DNA of 64,000 bases from Herminiimonas sp. (lineage in GTDB: Bacteria > Pseudomonadota > Gammaproteobacteria > Burkholderiales > Burkholderiaceae_D): assembly GCA_028292265.1 (NCBI GenBank), contig JAQGMR010000013.1:1-64000 (forward strand), written 5' to 3'. The translations under genes and the position numbers were made by a program. The notes beneath the pieces were generated by a model, which saw only the letters and a program-made list of their open reading frames with translations, had not been told where the DNA came from and made no database searches. Shown piece by piece: positions 17,073-26,708 of this stretch (the stretch's first letter is position 1; every line of letters begins with the position of its first letter).

Positions 17073-18242
17073 TTACGCCGCGCTTAACTGCAGCCCCGGC
17101 TTCACACCCGACATCAAATAATTGACCAATTCGCGCACCGAGCGGATCGCACTGCCAAACGGAAGCGGTTCTGCACCGCGAAAAAATAATCCCCGCTTGA
17201 CGTCGCCGTTCAAGGCAAAGCCAAGTTGGGTATCGATGCAGAATTGCCCTGCCTTCGCTATGCCATCGCGCAAGCCGCACTGCACCAGGCAGTCGAACCC
17301 AACTGTGCACGGCCGCGGCTTGGCCATGCCCTGCAGCTTGGCTTCCTTGTCCAGATAATTGCTAAGCCAAAGGGTCTTGACGGCGCGCGCCGGCAAACCG
17401 GCACAGCTCATGAAAGTGACGATGTCTTCCGGCGTGGCCTCTGCCAGCACCTTCTTGAAATTGGGATGCGCGTCGCCCTCCAGAGTGACCGCGAATGGCG
17501 TCCCAAGCTGGACTGCGCTGGCGCCAAGTGCAAACAGATCCCGCACCTGTTCATGGCGATGAATGCCGCCGCCGACGATGAGCGGAATCCGTTCGCGCTC
17601 GATGCCAAGCTGCCTGAACAGCTCAAAGGTCCCTTCAAGCACCAACGGCAGGGCGAAGTGTGGATCGTTGACGGCCCCCAATCCGGAAGCGCCGAGATGG
17701 CCGCCCGCATGCTGCGGATTTCCTATCACGATTGCGTCGGGCAGGCGATTCTTGCGCATCCATTTCTTGAGCACCAGCGCAATGCCGCGCACATCCGACA
17801 AGATCGGAATTAGCGCCACGTCGGGAAAATCGGTGGTCAGCTCTGGCAGATCAAGCGGCAGGCCCGCACCCACCACAATTGCGCCGGCGCCGCTTTCGCA
17901 TGACTGCCTGACATAAGCCGCATATTCAGAGACAGCCCGCATGATATTAACCGCCAACACGCCATTGCCTCCGGCGATTGCGCGGGCGGCCATAATCTCG
18001 CGGTCCAGCGCGATGAGGTTGGTCGCGTCGATCAATTCCTTGTCGCGCGATTTTTTCGTGCGCGCCATCAGGTCCGGGTGATGCCGTCGCAGATCAACGC
18101 TGGAAATCGTGCCGACAGCGCCAAGTTTCGCGACACTGCCCGCCAGCCGATGCGCCGAAATGCCGACGCCCATACCGCCCTGCACGATTGGCAGCAACGA
18201 TTTTCCCTTTAATTCAAGTCGTTTGAATTCAGTGCGAAGCAA
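17073..18242 (-). CDS. YrpB/nitronate monooxygenase-family flavin oxidoreductase
   Basis: A 389-residue TIM-barrel FMN enzyme of the nitronate monooxygenase/2-nitropropane dioxygenase superfamily. Visible segments are PIVQGGMGVGISAHRLAG at the start, VVGAGLPLDLPEL, the NPQHAGGHLGASG flavin/substrate loop, PLIVGGGIH and ALGASAVQLGTPF. The start is TTG at 18242, chosen because GAGAGG lies at 18250-18255 with 7-base spacing. True substrate is unknown; members act on nitronates or on enoyl-ACP/aromatic substrates. It is convergent with the Bug gene and divergent from the SorC-type regulator. Confidence 0.85.
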   Translation of the reverse strand: MLRTEFKRLELKGKSLLPIVQGGMGVGISAHRLAGSVAKLGAVGTISSVDLRRHHPDLMARTKKSRDKELIDATNLIALDREIMAARAIAGGNGVLAVNIMRAVSEYAAYVRQSCESGAGAIVVGAGLPLDLPELTTDFPDVALIPILSDVRGIALVLKKWMRKNRLPDAIVIGNPQHAGGHLGASGLGAVNDPHFALPLVLEGTFELFRQLGIERERIPLIVGGGIHRHEQVRDLFALGASAVQLGTPFAVTLEGDAHPNFKKVLAEATPEDIVTFMSCAGLPARAVKTLWLSNYLDKEAKLQGMAKPRPCTVGFDCLVQCGLRDGIAKAGQFCIDTQLGFALNGDVKRGLFFRGAEPLPFGSAIRSVRELVNYLMSGVKPGLQLSAA

Positions 18243-18647
18243 AGTCGTACCTCTCTTCCATGCGTCGTTTAGATGAAGTGATCGGACTATAGCGGTGGTG
18301 CAGTATTGAAAACCCTAACCTGCATCAAGTATTGCAGTGATGGTTCGATGTAAGAATCGCAGCTGTTAGAAACAATCGTGGTTCTCCAAGTCGCGATCAC
18401 GCGGTGCGATAGCTTGTATGCTCCGGTCGTCCTGCCCGGCACCTGAAGATGAACCCGACCGCCAGCTCCGCAGAAACTCAGCCACGTTGTACAGGTTTCC
18501 AAACTCCGATATAGTCATCCACGAATTTGTAGCCGCAACTGTTCACCCCTGCGTCCGGTTCAATCCGCCTCCTTTGCTGGTCGCGCTAGTCGCGATGGTC
18601 CACCTCTTTCCGGTAACTTCTTCGGCCAATATAGGTAAGCTGCGTTG
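18243..18647. other. Divergent intergenic region, no gene seen
   Basis: These 405 bases separate the YrpB-like gene from the SorC-type regulator and must carry both promoters. No reading frame or RNA gene is supported. Confidence 0.5.
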
Positions 18648-19661
18648 ATGAGTACCGATCTCCAAAATACCGATCAGGCACCCGGCGACGCCAATACCGG
18701 CCTGTTCGCGAACGCCATCACCGTCGCTCGCCTCTACTACTACCAGTCCATGACCACCACCGACATCGCGCGCGAGCTGAAGCTTTCGCGTTCCAAGGTG
18801 TCGCGTTTGCTCAGCTTTGCTCGCGACAACGGCTTGGTGGAAATTCACATTCACGATCCACGGGAACATCCGAAGCAGTTCGAAGCGCAACTGAAGGAGC
18901 GCTTCGGCCTCGCCCGCGTGCAGGTTGTGTCAGTACCCGAAACAGCCGGTGCTCAGGAATGGCTGCGCCGCGTTGCAAGCCATGCGGCCGCGTACCTCAA
19001 TACCGTGGTGGCGTCGAATATGGTGGTTGGTCTGGCGTGGGGCAACACGGTGAATGAAATCGTGTCACGGCTCACGCCAAAGGAAACCGTGAACGTCGAC
19101 GTGGTGCAGCTCAACGGATCGGGTAACACGCTGAGCATGGCGACCGCGTTCAGTAGCGAAATCATTATGCAGTTTGCAGCCAATTACGGCGCGCGGCCAC
19201 AGCCGTTCCCGGTACCGGCATTCTTCGAATACCCCGAAACGAAAACCGCGCTTTGGCGCGAGCGCAGTGTGCGCCGCCTGTTGGAACTGCAGCAGCGCTG
19301 CCAAATTATGCTGTTCAGCGTTGGCGCGTTGACGGCCACGGTGCCGAGTCAGGTCCATAGCGGTGGCTACCTTGAACCCCAGGACCTTGAATCGGTAAAA
19401 TCTGATGGCGTGGCCGGCGATATCGCCACCGTCTTCTTCAGGGCAGACGGCAGCTACCAGGACATCGCCTTGAATGCACGCACCAGTGGCCCCGACCTCG
19501 CAATTTTTCGGAAGGTAAAGCACGCCATTTGTGTCGTGTCCGGCCTTGGCAAGGTTGACAGCGTGCGCGCCGCGCTGCGTGGCGGGTTCATGAACGAGTT
19601 GATTATTGATGAGCCGACCGCTCGCCTCCTGCTTCTGCGCACTGATCCTCCGGCGACATGA
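18648..19661 (+). CDS. SorC/DeoR-family sugar-binding transcriptional regulator
   Basis: A 337-residue regulator. The N-terminal helix-turn-helix covers about residues 20-65 (MTTTDIARELKLSRSKVSRLL), followed by the SorC effector domain that binds phosphorylated sugars (VGLAWGNTVNEIVSRL, GVAGDIATVFF, VVSGLGKVDSVRAAL). The ATG at 18648 is preferred over a TTG one codon earlier. The stop overlaps ugpQ (ATGA at 19658-19661), so the regulator and ugpQ are co-transcribed. Control of the nearby glpD and ugp genes by glycerol-3-phosphate or a related ligand is inferred from this position. Confidence 0.85.
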   Translation: MSTDLQNTDQAPGDANTGLFANAITVARLYYYQSMTTTDIARELKLSRSKVSRLLSFARDNGLVEIHIHDPREHPKQFEAQLKERFGLARVQVVSVPETAGAQEWLRRVASHAAAYLNTVVASNMVVGLAWGNTVNEIVSRLTPKETVNVDVVQLNGSGNTLSMATAFSSEIIMQFAANYGARPQPFPVPAFFEYPETKTALWRERSVRRLLELQQRCQIMLFSVGALTATVPSQVHSGGYLEPQDLESVKSDGVAGDIATVFFRADGSYQDIALNARTSGPDLAIFRKVKHAICVVSGLGKVDSVRAALRGGFMNELIIDEPTARLLLLRTDPPAT

Positions 19662-20443
19662 AAGCGGAAGTTTTTACCAACACTGTCACCAGTAATTTCA
19701 AGCAAAGCATGTGGACTTTTCCCAAAATCGTAGCCCATCGCGGCGGCGGCACCCTCGCACCTGAAAACACCATCGCAGCAATGCGCTGCGGACTGTCGCA
19801 CGGCTATCGTGCTGTCGAGTTCGACGTCATGTTGTCGTCGGACGGTGTGCCGGTGCTGATGCATGACGCGTCTTTTGGACGCACCGTCCCTGGCCCCGGC
19901 GCCGTTGCAAACAGCACTGCAGAAGCGCTTCGAGCCATGGATGCCGGCGCCTGGTTCAGTCCCAAGTTTGCGGGGGAAAAGGTACCGACGTTCAGCGAGG
20001 TTATCGACTTCTGCAACGACAACAACATCTGGATGAATGTCGAGATCAAGCCGGCTCCGGGCCACGACTTTGAGACAGGTCGCGCCGCTGCGGCGCTATT
20101 GCGCCAGCGCGTCGGATCATCAGGCAGCATGCCGCTCTTCTCTTCATTTTCCATGGTTGCTTTGCACGCCGCGAAAGAAACGGCGCCGGAAATTCCGCGT
20201 GGATTCCTGATTGACACGGTCCCGAACGGCTGGCAGGCAATGCTCGAAGACGTGTGCGCCGTGGCGCTGCATACGAATCACAAACATCTCACGCGTGATC
20301 TCGCAAAGGCCGTGAAGGATGCGGGGTACGGTCTGTTCTGCTACACGGTCAACGACCCGGCGCGGGCTCAGGAAATACTGTCGTGGGGCGTCGACGCATT
20401 TTGCACAGACCGCTTGGACCTGATCGGGCCGGACTTCTCGTAG
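19658..20443 (+). CDS. ugpQ: Glycerophosphodiester phosphodiesterase
   Basis: The enzyme hydrolyses glycerophosphodiesters to glycerol-3-phosphate and an alcohol. The 261-residue product has the catalytic HRG motif and metal site in VAHRGGGTLAPENTIAA, the paired acidic motif in EFDVMLSSDGVPVLMHD, and NVEIKPAPG. There is no signal peptide, so it is the cytoplasmic UgpQ type acting on substrate imported by the Ugp transporter encoded 2 kb downstream. Start overlaps the regulator stop by four bases. Confidence 0.92.
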   Translation: MKAEVFTNTVTSNFKQSMWTFPKIVAHRGGGTLAPENTIAAMRCGLSHGYRAVEFDVMLSSDGVPVLMHDASFGRTVPGPGAVANSTAEALRAMDAGAWFSPKFAGEKVPTFSEVIDFCNDNNIWMNVEIKPAPGHDFETGRAAAALLRQRVGSSGSMPLFSSFSMVALHAAKETAPEIPRGFLIDTVPNGWQAMLEDVCAVALHTNHKHLTRDLAKAVKDAGYGLFCYTVNDPARAQEILSWGVDAFCTDRLDLIGPDFS

Positions 20444-20668
20444 CGCGACCGTAGGCGGGTCGAACCGTAGCGGTAGTGCAGTCGTAGCGTGACGGCAGTG
20501 TGGTGGCAGAGTGACGGCAGGTGCAGTAATGGCGTGACGGAAGGCACCTTGGCAGGTGCACCGCTTGGGCCAAGCCAAATGTGGCGGAGAGGCTGATGAC
20601 ATTCCGCGAAAGCACTGTAAAGCCGATTACGCCCGATGCGGTACAGCGACAGCCCTATACGTAACCGG
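20444..20668. other. Short intergenic region with degenerate GTGACGG repeats
   Basis: GTGACGGCAG occurs at 20489-20498 and 20511-20520, and GTGACGG again at 20534-20540, mixed with CGTAGCG copies. The stretch lies between the convergent ends of ugpQ and glpD. No coding or RNA function is seen. Confidence 0.45.
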
Positions 20669-22195
20669 TCATGCCGAGCGAAGCTGCGCCGGATTCCGTA
20701 TTTCCCTTGTCATGAATTCTGCAAACTCGCGGCGCTGCGCTTCGCTCATATGCAAGCCAGCTTTGGTCCGCCGCCAAAGAACGTCGTCTGCACTACTGGC
20801 CCATTCATGCGCAACCAGATAACGCACTTCGCGTTCATACAGGCCGCCACCGAAATCCCTTCCCAAGTCAGCAAGCGTCACCCCCTGGCCTAGCAGCGTG
20901 AAGGCTAGCGTGCCATGGCGCCGTGCCACGCTCTTCATCAGTTCTGCGGGAAGTTGCGGGTAGCGCTTCGCCAGCCCGGCAAGCAGGCCTGCCAGCCCTT
21001 CACCCCCAAGGTCGCCGCCGGGCAGCGCCTCGCCGGCGGTCCATTCTCCGCGTTTCGCATTCAGCCACGGCTGCAGCTTGTCGAGCGCGGCTTCTGCGAG
21101 CTTGCGGTAGGTGGTGATCTTGCCGCCAAAGATGGAGAGTTGCGGAATGTTTTGGCCTGCGTCGTCGAGCACCAGCGTGTAGTCCCGGGTGACGGCAGAT
21201 GGATCGTCGATACCATTGTCATAGAGCGGACGGACGCCGCTGTAGCTCCACACCACCATTTCCGGCGTTACGGCTTGGCGGGTATAACGGCTGACCGACT
21301 CACACAAATAATCAATCTCGTCCTTGCTGATCGCGGCGCCAGTGCCGATTGCATCGACCACCACGTCGGTGGTGCCAATCAGCGTGAAGTCCTGCTCGTA
21401 CGGGATCATGAAGATGATGCGCTTGCCGGCGTCCTGCAAGATGTAGGCGTGCTCGCCTTCAAACAGTTTGGGGACAACGATGTGGCTGCCCTTTACCAGG
21501 CGCACCTTGGCCGTCGTGGTGGACGCGTCCAGTGTTCCGGCCACCTGGCTGACCCAGGGACCGGCAGCGTTGACGAGCATGCGCGAGCGGATGTGGCGCT
21601 GCGTCCCTGTGGCGCTGTCCGCAAGTCGGATCGACCATGCGCCGTCCTCGCGCTTCGCATCAAGGAAGCGGGTCCGTGGCAGGATGACGGCGCCGTGTGC
21701 CTGGGCTGAACGGAGATTGAGGACGACCAACCGGGCATCATCTACCCAGGCATCGGAGTACAGGAAACCCTTGCGGAATTCCGGCTTCAAGCCGGCGCCC
21801 CACAGCGTGCCGACAAGCCGAATCCCTTGCGACTTCGGGAGCGTGGTACGGCCGCCAAGATGGTCGTACAGGAAAAGGCCGAGCCGGATCATCCATGCAG
21901 GCCGCAAGCCTTTTGCATGCGGCATGACAAAGCGCAGCGGCCGGGCGATGTGCGGCGCGATGCCAAGCAGGACCTCCCGCTCGGCGAGCGCCTCGGCCAC
22001 TAGCCGGAACTCGTAATACTCCAGGTAGCGCAGCCCGCCATGGATCAGCTTGGTGCTGGCCGAGGATGTGGCGCCAGCGAAGTCGCTCTGCTCGCACAGC
22101 GCGACGGAAAGCCCCCGTCCCGCGGCGTCGCGCGCGATACCAGCGCCATTGATACCGCCGCCAACAATGAACAGGTCAAAGGTCAAGCGGTGCAT
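20669..22195 (-). CDS. glpD: Aerobic glycerol-3-phosphate dehydrogenase
   Basis: GlpD oxidises sn-glycerol-3-phosphate to dihydroxyacetone phosphate at the inner membrane and passes electrons to quinone. The 508 residues match the family. The FAD-binding motif is at the N-terminus (FIVGGGINGAGIARDAAGRG), followed by SASTKLIHGGLRYLEYYEF, TGTTDVVVDAIG-like LIGTTDV and WSYSGVRPLYD, then IFGGKITTYRKLAE. It lies head-to-head with ugpC over a 346-base control region, consistent with use of glycerol-3-phosphate imported by Ugp. Confidence 0.95.
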   Translation of the reverse strand: MHRLTFDLFIVGGGINGAGIARDAAGRGLSVALCEQSDFAGATSSASTKLIHGGLRYLEYYEFRLVAEALAEREVLLGIAPHIARPLRFVMPHAKGLRPAWMIRLGLFLYDHLGGRTTLPKSQGIRLVGTLWGAGLKPEFRKGFLYSDAWVDDARLVVLNLRSAQAHGAVILPRTRFLDAKREDGAWSIRLADSATGTQRHIRSRMLVNAAGPWVSQVAGTLDASTTTAKVRLVKGSHIVVPKLFEGEHAYILQDAGKRIIFMIPYEQDFTLIGTTDVVVDAIGTGAAISKDEIDYLCESVSRYTRQAVTPEMVVWSYSGVRPLYDNGIDDPSAVTRDYTLVLDDAGQNIPQLSIFGGKITTYRKLAEAALDKLQPWLNAKRGEWTAGEALPGGDLGGEGLAGLLAGLAKRYPQLPAELMKSVARRHGTLAFTLLGQGVTLADLGRDFGGGLYEREVRYLVAHEWASSADDVLWRRTKAGLHMSEAQRREFAEFMTREIRNPAQLRSA

Positions 22196-22541
22196 CGGAA
22201 GAAGCTGCGGTCATTGTTTTCGGGCCCCTTTGAAACTGATTTTTGCTGATTGAAGCGGACTGAAAAACCGGCGAGCGGATCAATTATTTAGAGCAGGCGC
22301 AGTGCCATGCGACTAAGTTGGCGCTCAACCTGCACACCACTTTAGTTTATTTTGCACATCCGTGCAATAGCGTTGGAATATTGTGCAGTTGCATATTGTC
22401 GAGCGCCGGGCCCGGTTCCTTCGATTGATTTCCCGATCGAAAGCGCCTAAAGTGGGCAATTGTGCATTTGCCATGCTCAACCGTTCATTTGTTCCGCCGC
22501 GCGGCAAAAAAGTGTTTCACTGAAACGAAAGAGAGCCACGG
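22196..22541. promoter_or_regulatory. Shared control region of glpD and ugpCBAE with TTGTGCA motifs
   Basis: The 346-base divergent region contains a perfect inverted repeat TTGCAC-ATCC-GTGCAA at 22352-22367, and the related TTGTGCA at 22381-22387 and 22461-22467. Clustered motifs between glycerol-3-phosphate genes suggest operators for the linked SorC-type regulator. No gene is seen here. Confidence 0.45.
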
Positions 22542-23621
22542 ATGGCGGAAATAACGCTGCAAGGTGTCACGAAAAGCTGGGACGCCGTGCACGCGGTAAA
22601 GGGAATTGGATTCAAAGTCCAGGAGGGCAGTTTCGCGGTGCTCCTGGGTCCATCAGGGTGCGGCAAGTCCACCACCCTGCGCTTGATTGCCGGACTGGAC
22701 AAGCCGAGCGCAGGACGCATTCATATCGGCGGGCGCGACGTCACCGACCTGCCGCCGGCCCAACGCAAGATCGCCATGGTGTTTCAGTCTTACGCCCTGT
22801 TCCCGCATCTGACGGTACGCGAAAACATCCTGTTCGGCCTGCGCGTACGAAAGGAACCGGCGAAAACTTTTGAGCCCCGGTTAAAGCGCGTGGTCGACAT
22901 TCTCGGCATGGGCAAATTACTGGACCGACGGCCGAGCCAGCTCTCCGGCGGACAGCAGCAACGCGTGGCACTCGGCCGCGCCATTATTGCCGACACCTCC
23001 GTGTGCCTGATGGACGAGCCGCTCTCGAACCTTGATGCGCAACTGCGCCAGGAGATGCGGCGCGAGCTGCGCTCCCTGCAGCAGCAGCTTGGCATCACCA
23101 TGGTGTATGTCACGCACGACCAGACGGAAGCAATGAGCATGGCGGACCAGGTCATTCTGCTGCGCGATGGACGCATCGAGCAGGATTGCCCGCCAGCGGA
23201 ACTGTACGCCCAACCCGCCTCAACTTTCGCGGCGCGATTCATCGGCACCCCGCCCATGAACATCGTGCCGCTGGAGAGCACACCCGCCGGCATGACAATA
23301 GCGGGCACCAACGGCCCGGCGCTCTGTTCACACCAGACTGGCCGGCTGGAACTTGGTGTGCGCCCGGAACATATCCGCATCGTCGAGCGCGGCATAGTCG
23401 CGACCGTGGCGCACACGGAATATTTTGGCGCCGACACAGTTGTGGGCGTTGAAGTCGGCAAGGCGCGGCTTCTGATACGCACACCAGGACAATTGCGATT
23501 TGCGCCCGGCAGCGCTATCGCTCTTGCGTGGAACGAAAGTGACCAGTATTTCTTTGATGCCGAAACCGGGCTGCGACGCCACCTCGCCGAGACGAGAGTC
23601 ACAAGCCGACAACAACTTTAA
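22542..23621 (+). CDS. ugpC: sn-Glycerol-3-phosphate ABC transporter, ATP-binding protein
   Basis: The 359-residue MalK/UgpC-type ATPase energises uptake. Walker A is GPSGCGKST (residues 36-44), the signature is LSGGQQQR and Walker B is VCLMDEPLSNLDA, followed by the H-loop TMVYVTHDQ. The C-terminal regulatory domain (LGVRPEHIRI) is present. GAGAG lies just before the ATG. It is first in the ugpC-B-A-E operon, an order that differs from E. coli ugpBAEC. Confidence 0.93.
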   Translation: MAEITLQGVTKSWDAVHAVKGIGFKVQEGSFAVLLGPSGCGKSTTLRLIAGLDKPSAGRIHIGGRDVTDLPPAQRKIAMVFQSYALFPHLTVRENILFGLRVRKEPAKTFEPRLKRVVDILGMGKLLDRRPSQLSGGQQQRVALGRAIIADTSVCLMDEPLSNLDAQLRQEMRRELRSLQQQLGITMVYVTHDQTEAMSMADQVILLRDGRIEQDCPPAELYAQPASTFAARFIGTPPMNIVPLESTPAGMTIAGTNGPALCSHQTGRLELGVRPEHIRIVERGIVATVAHTEYFGADTVVGVEVGKARLLIRTPGQLRFAPGSAIALAWNESDQYFFDAETGLRRHLAETRVTSRQQL

Positions 23622-23634
23622 CCAGGAGACAATC

Positions 23635-24927
23635 GTGCGCAGAACTTTGTTGAAAGCCATTGCAGGAACCACCTTGCTTGCCGCCTTCGGTGGCACCGCC
23701 ATCGCCGCCAATCCGGTCGAGCTGACCTTCTATTATCCGGTCGCCGTTGGTGGTCCGGTCACCAAGACTATCGACGGGATGGCGGCTGAATTCGAAAAGG
23801 CCAATCCCGACATCAAGATCAAGGCGGTCTATGCCGGCACCTACCAGGAAAGCATCGTCAAGGCCCTCACCGCGCACAAGAGCGGCACGCCGCCACAACT
23901 TGCCGTCCTGCTCTCGACCGACCTGTTCACGCTGATCGACGAAAACGCCATCGTGCCGATCGATACGCTGGCTTCCAGTGCCGACGACAAGAAATGGCTG
24001 GAAGGCTTCTACAAAGGCTTCATGGACAATAGCCAGACCGGCGGAAAAACTTGGGGCGTTCCGTTCCAGCGTTCCACCATCGTCATGTTCTGGAACAAGT
24101 CGCTGTTCAAGGAGGCTGGCCTCAATCCTGAGAAGGCACCAGCCACCTGGGCCGAGATGGCTGAAGCCGGACGCAAGCTGACCAAGACTGACGCCGGCGG
24201 CAATGTCTCGCAGTGGGGCATCAAAATTCCCACCACGGGCTTTACGTACTGGATGTTCCAGGCCCTGGCAACCCAGAACGACACGCTGCTCATGAATACG
24301 GCCGGCACGCAAACCTACTTCGACAAGCCGGGCGCCGTGGAGGCACTGCGCTACTGGGTCGATCTGTCGGCGAAGCACAAGGCGGCGCCGCATGGCATGG
24401 TTGAATGGGGCACGACGCCCAAGGATTTTCTCGAGCAGAAAGCCGCCATGGTGTGGACCACGACCGGCAACCTGACCAACATCCGGACCAACGCCAGCTT
24501 CCCGTTTGGCGTAGCCATGCTGCCGGCTAACAAGCACCTTGGCAGCCCGACCGGCGGTGGCAATTTTTACGTCTTCAACAAGAGCACGCCGGAGCAGCAG
24601 AAGGCTGCGCTGAAGTTCATCCGCTGGGCCACAGAGCCACAACGCGCAGCGCAATGGAGTATCGCCACCGGCTATGTCGCCACGCGGCAGGATGCATGGG
24701 ACACGCCGGAAATGAAAAAATATCTGCAGGAAGTCCCGGCCGCCGGGGTCGCCCGCGATCAACTGAAATATGGCGTCGCGGAGCTTTCCACGCACGACAA
24801 CCAGCGCGTGACCAAGGCCCTTAACGACAACTTGCAAGCGGCTCTGACCGGCGCCAAGGCGCCGGAAGCAGCCCTCAAGGATGCGCAGCAGGAAGCCGAC
24901 CGTATCCTCCGTTCGTCCCGCCGCTAG
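23635..24927 (+). CDS. ugpB: sn-Glycerol-3-phosphate ABC transporter, periplasmic binding protein
   Basis: A 430-residue extracellular binding protein (family 1) with signal peptide RRTLLKAIAGTTLLAAFGG and cleavage near AIAANP. The mature start VELTFYYPVAVGGPVTKTID and the segment GVPFQRSTIVMFWNKSLF are characteristic of UgpB. Translation starts at GTG 23635, placed 6 bases after AGGAG (23624-23628). The longer open frame overlaps ugpC and has no signal peptide at its start. It lies 13 bases after ugpC. Confidence 0.92.
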   Translation: MRRTLLKAIAGTTLLAAFGGTAIAANPVELTFYYPVAVGGPVTKTIDGMAAEFEKANPDIKIKAVYAGTYQESIVKALTAHKSGTPPQLAVLLSTDLFTLIDENAIVPIDTLASSADDKKWLEGFYKGFMDNSQTGGKTWGVPFQRSTIVMFWNKSLFKEAGLNPEKAPATWAEMAEAGRKLTKTDAGGNVSQWGIKIPTTGFTYWMFQALATQNDTLLMNTAGTQTYFDKPGAVEALRYWVDLSAKHKAAPHGMVEWGTTPKDFLEQKAAMVWTTTGNLTNIRTNASFPFGVAMLPANKHLGSPTGGGNFYVFNKSTPEQQKAALKFIRWATEPQRAAQWSIATGYVATRQDAWDTPEMKKYLQEVPAAGVARDQLKYGVAELSTHDNQRVTKALNDNLQAALTGAKAPEAALKDAQQEADRILRSSRR

Positions 24928-24945
24928 GCACAACCGCTCCGCCAC

Positions 24946-25827
24946 ATGCGACGCCTCTCCCCTTCAGCCGCAGTCATCCCCTGGCTGCTACTCATGCCAG
25001 GGATGCTGCTGCTGGTGGCCTTTACGCACTATCCGGCGGTGGCGACGATCTGGCATAGCATTTTTTCGACGCCGAAAAACGCTGTGCCGTCTGTCTTTGT
25101 GGGCATCGAAAACTATGCCCTGATGATTGATGATCCGGTGTTCTGGCGTTCGCTCAAGAACAACCTGTGGTTCGCGCTCGGAACGATTCCGCTTGCCATC
25201 GCGTTGGCAATCATGATGGCGCTTTGGGTCAGCGACCGGCTTGCGGGTCGCGGCTTCCTCCGGCTTGCGTACTTCACGCCGACCGTGCTGCCGATGATTG
25301 CGGTGGCCAACATCTGGCTGTTCTTTTACACCCCGCAGTACGGCCTGCTGGAACAGCTTACCCACGCGCTCGGCCTGTCGTCGCATAACTGGCTTGGCGA
25401 TCCGCAAACGGTGCTGGGCGCACTGATCGTGGTGGCGGTGTGGAAGGAAGCCGGCTTCTTCATGATTTTTTATCTGGCCGCGCTACAGCAGATTTCGCCA
25501 ACGCTGGCCGAGGCGGCCATGCTGGAAGGCGCATCGCGGTGGCAGTATTTCTGGCGCGTGCAGTTTCCACTGCTAATGCCCACCACGCTGTTCGTGCTGA
25601 TCAATGCACTGATCAATTCATTCCGCCTGGTCGACCACATTGTCGTCATGACCCGCGGCGGGCCCGACAATGCCAGCTCGCTGCTGCTGTATTACATCTA
25701 TGAAGTGGGATTCCACTTCTGGGATTCTGCCTACGCCTCGGCACTGACAGTCGTCCTGCTTGCGCTGCTGGCCGTAGTCGCCATTGCCAAGTTTCGCATC
25801 CTCGACCGCCGGACGCATTACCAATGA
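24946..25827 (+). CDS. ugpA: sn-Glycerol-3-phosphate ABC transporter, permease UgpA
   Basis: A 293-residue MalF-type inner-membrane permease with six hydrophobic segments and the EAA loop EAAMLEGASRWQYFWRVQFPLLMP that contacts UgpC. It follows ugpB by 18 bases and overlaps ugpE by four (ATGA at 25824-25827). Confidence 0.93.
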   Translation: MRRLSPSAAVIPWLLLMPGMLLLVAFTHYPAVATIWHSIFSTPKNAVPSVFVGIENYALMIDDPVFWRSLKNNLWFALGTIPLAIALAIMMALWVSDRLAGRGFLRLAYFTPTVLPMIAVANIWLFFYTPQYGLLEQLTHALGLSSHNWLGDPQTVLGALIVVAVWKEAGFFMIFYLAALQQISPTLAEAAMLEGASRWQYFWRVQFPLLMPTTLFVLINALINSFRLVDHIVVMTRGGPDNASSLLLYYIYEVGFHFWDSAYASALTVVLLALLAVVAIAKFRILDRRTHYQ

Positions 25828-26651
25828 AAAACCCCGACATGTTCGGCGGCGGCGGCCGGCTTCTCGAGACCACTGCGGCATGGGTCCTGGGTGCGCTGTG
25901 GCTGCTGCCGCTGGTCTATGCGGTTTGGACTGCCTTCCATCCAGCCGCCTTTGCCACGCGCTTCGAACTCGGCGCGCCGCTTACACTGCAAAACTTTGCC
26001 AACGCCTGGGCCGCCGCGCCATTCGCACGCTACTTCCTCAACACGTTCCTGCTCGTCACGATGATTTTGTCGGCCCAGCTTGTGCTGTCGACACTCGCAG
26101 CCTATGCATTCGCGCGCTTCCAGTTTCGCGGTAGCCAGATCATGTTTGCGCTCGTGTTGATGCAATTGATGGTGATGCCGGACATGCTGCTGGTTGAGAA
26201 TTACCGGACCATGAACCTGCTCGGCCTGAACGATACGATCCTGTCCATTGGACTGCCCTACTTCGCCTCGGCCTTTGGTATTTTCCTGTTACGGCAAACG
26301 TTCAAGACGGTGCCGCGTGAACTCGACGAGGCGGCTACCGTGGAAGGCGCAACCGCCCTACAGGTGCTGTGGAAAGTGTATGTACCGCTGGCAAAGCCGG
26401 TCTATCTCGCGTTCGGCCTGGTCTCGGTCAGCACACACTGGAACAACTTCTTGTGGCCTCTGATCGTGACCAACTCGGTGGAATCGCGGCCGCTTACAGT
26501 GGGCTTGCAAATATTCTCGTCCACCGACCAGGGTGTCGACTGGTCGATCATAACCGCCGCCACGTTGATGACTTCAGCGCCGTTGCTGATTTCGTTCCTG
26601 CTGTTCCAACGCCAATTCGTGCAGTCGTTCATGCGCGCAGGCATCCGCTGA
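25824..26651 (+). CDS. ugpE: sn-Glycerol-3-phosphate ABC transporter, permease UgpE
   Basis: A 275-residue MalG-type permease, partner of UgpA. The EAA loop is visible as DEAATVEGATALQVLWKVYV, and six membrane segments are predicted by eye. It ends the four-gene transporter operon. The start overlaps the ugpA stop. Confidence 0.93.
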   Translation: MKNPDMFGGGGRLLETTAAWVLGALWLLPLVYAVWTAFHPAAFATRFELGAPLTLQNFANAWAAAPFARYFLNTFLLVTMILSAQLVLSTLAAYAFARFQFRGSQIMFALVLMQLMVMPDMLLVENYRTMNLLGLNDTILSIGLPYFASAFGIFLLRQTFKTVPRELDEAATVEGATALQVLWKVYVPLAKPVYLAFGLVSVSTHWNNFLWPLIVTNSVESRPLTVGLQIFSSTDQGVDWSIITAATLMTSAPLLISFLLFQRQFVQSFMRAGIR

Positions 26652-26708
26652 TGCGCGCAGCCAGCCAGCACAGGGACAACAGGTTCTGGCTTCGGAGATA
26701 AAACGTCA

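Noticed and set aside
20444..20600. Degenerate GTGACGG repeats considered as a CRISPR or regulatory array
   Set aside because: The copies are short, irregularly spaced and imperfect, with no spacers of constant length and no cas genes.
23599..24945. A 448-codon frame opposite ugpB
   Set aside because: It is the antisense shadow of a well-identified binding protein gene.
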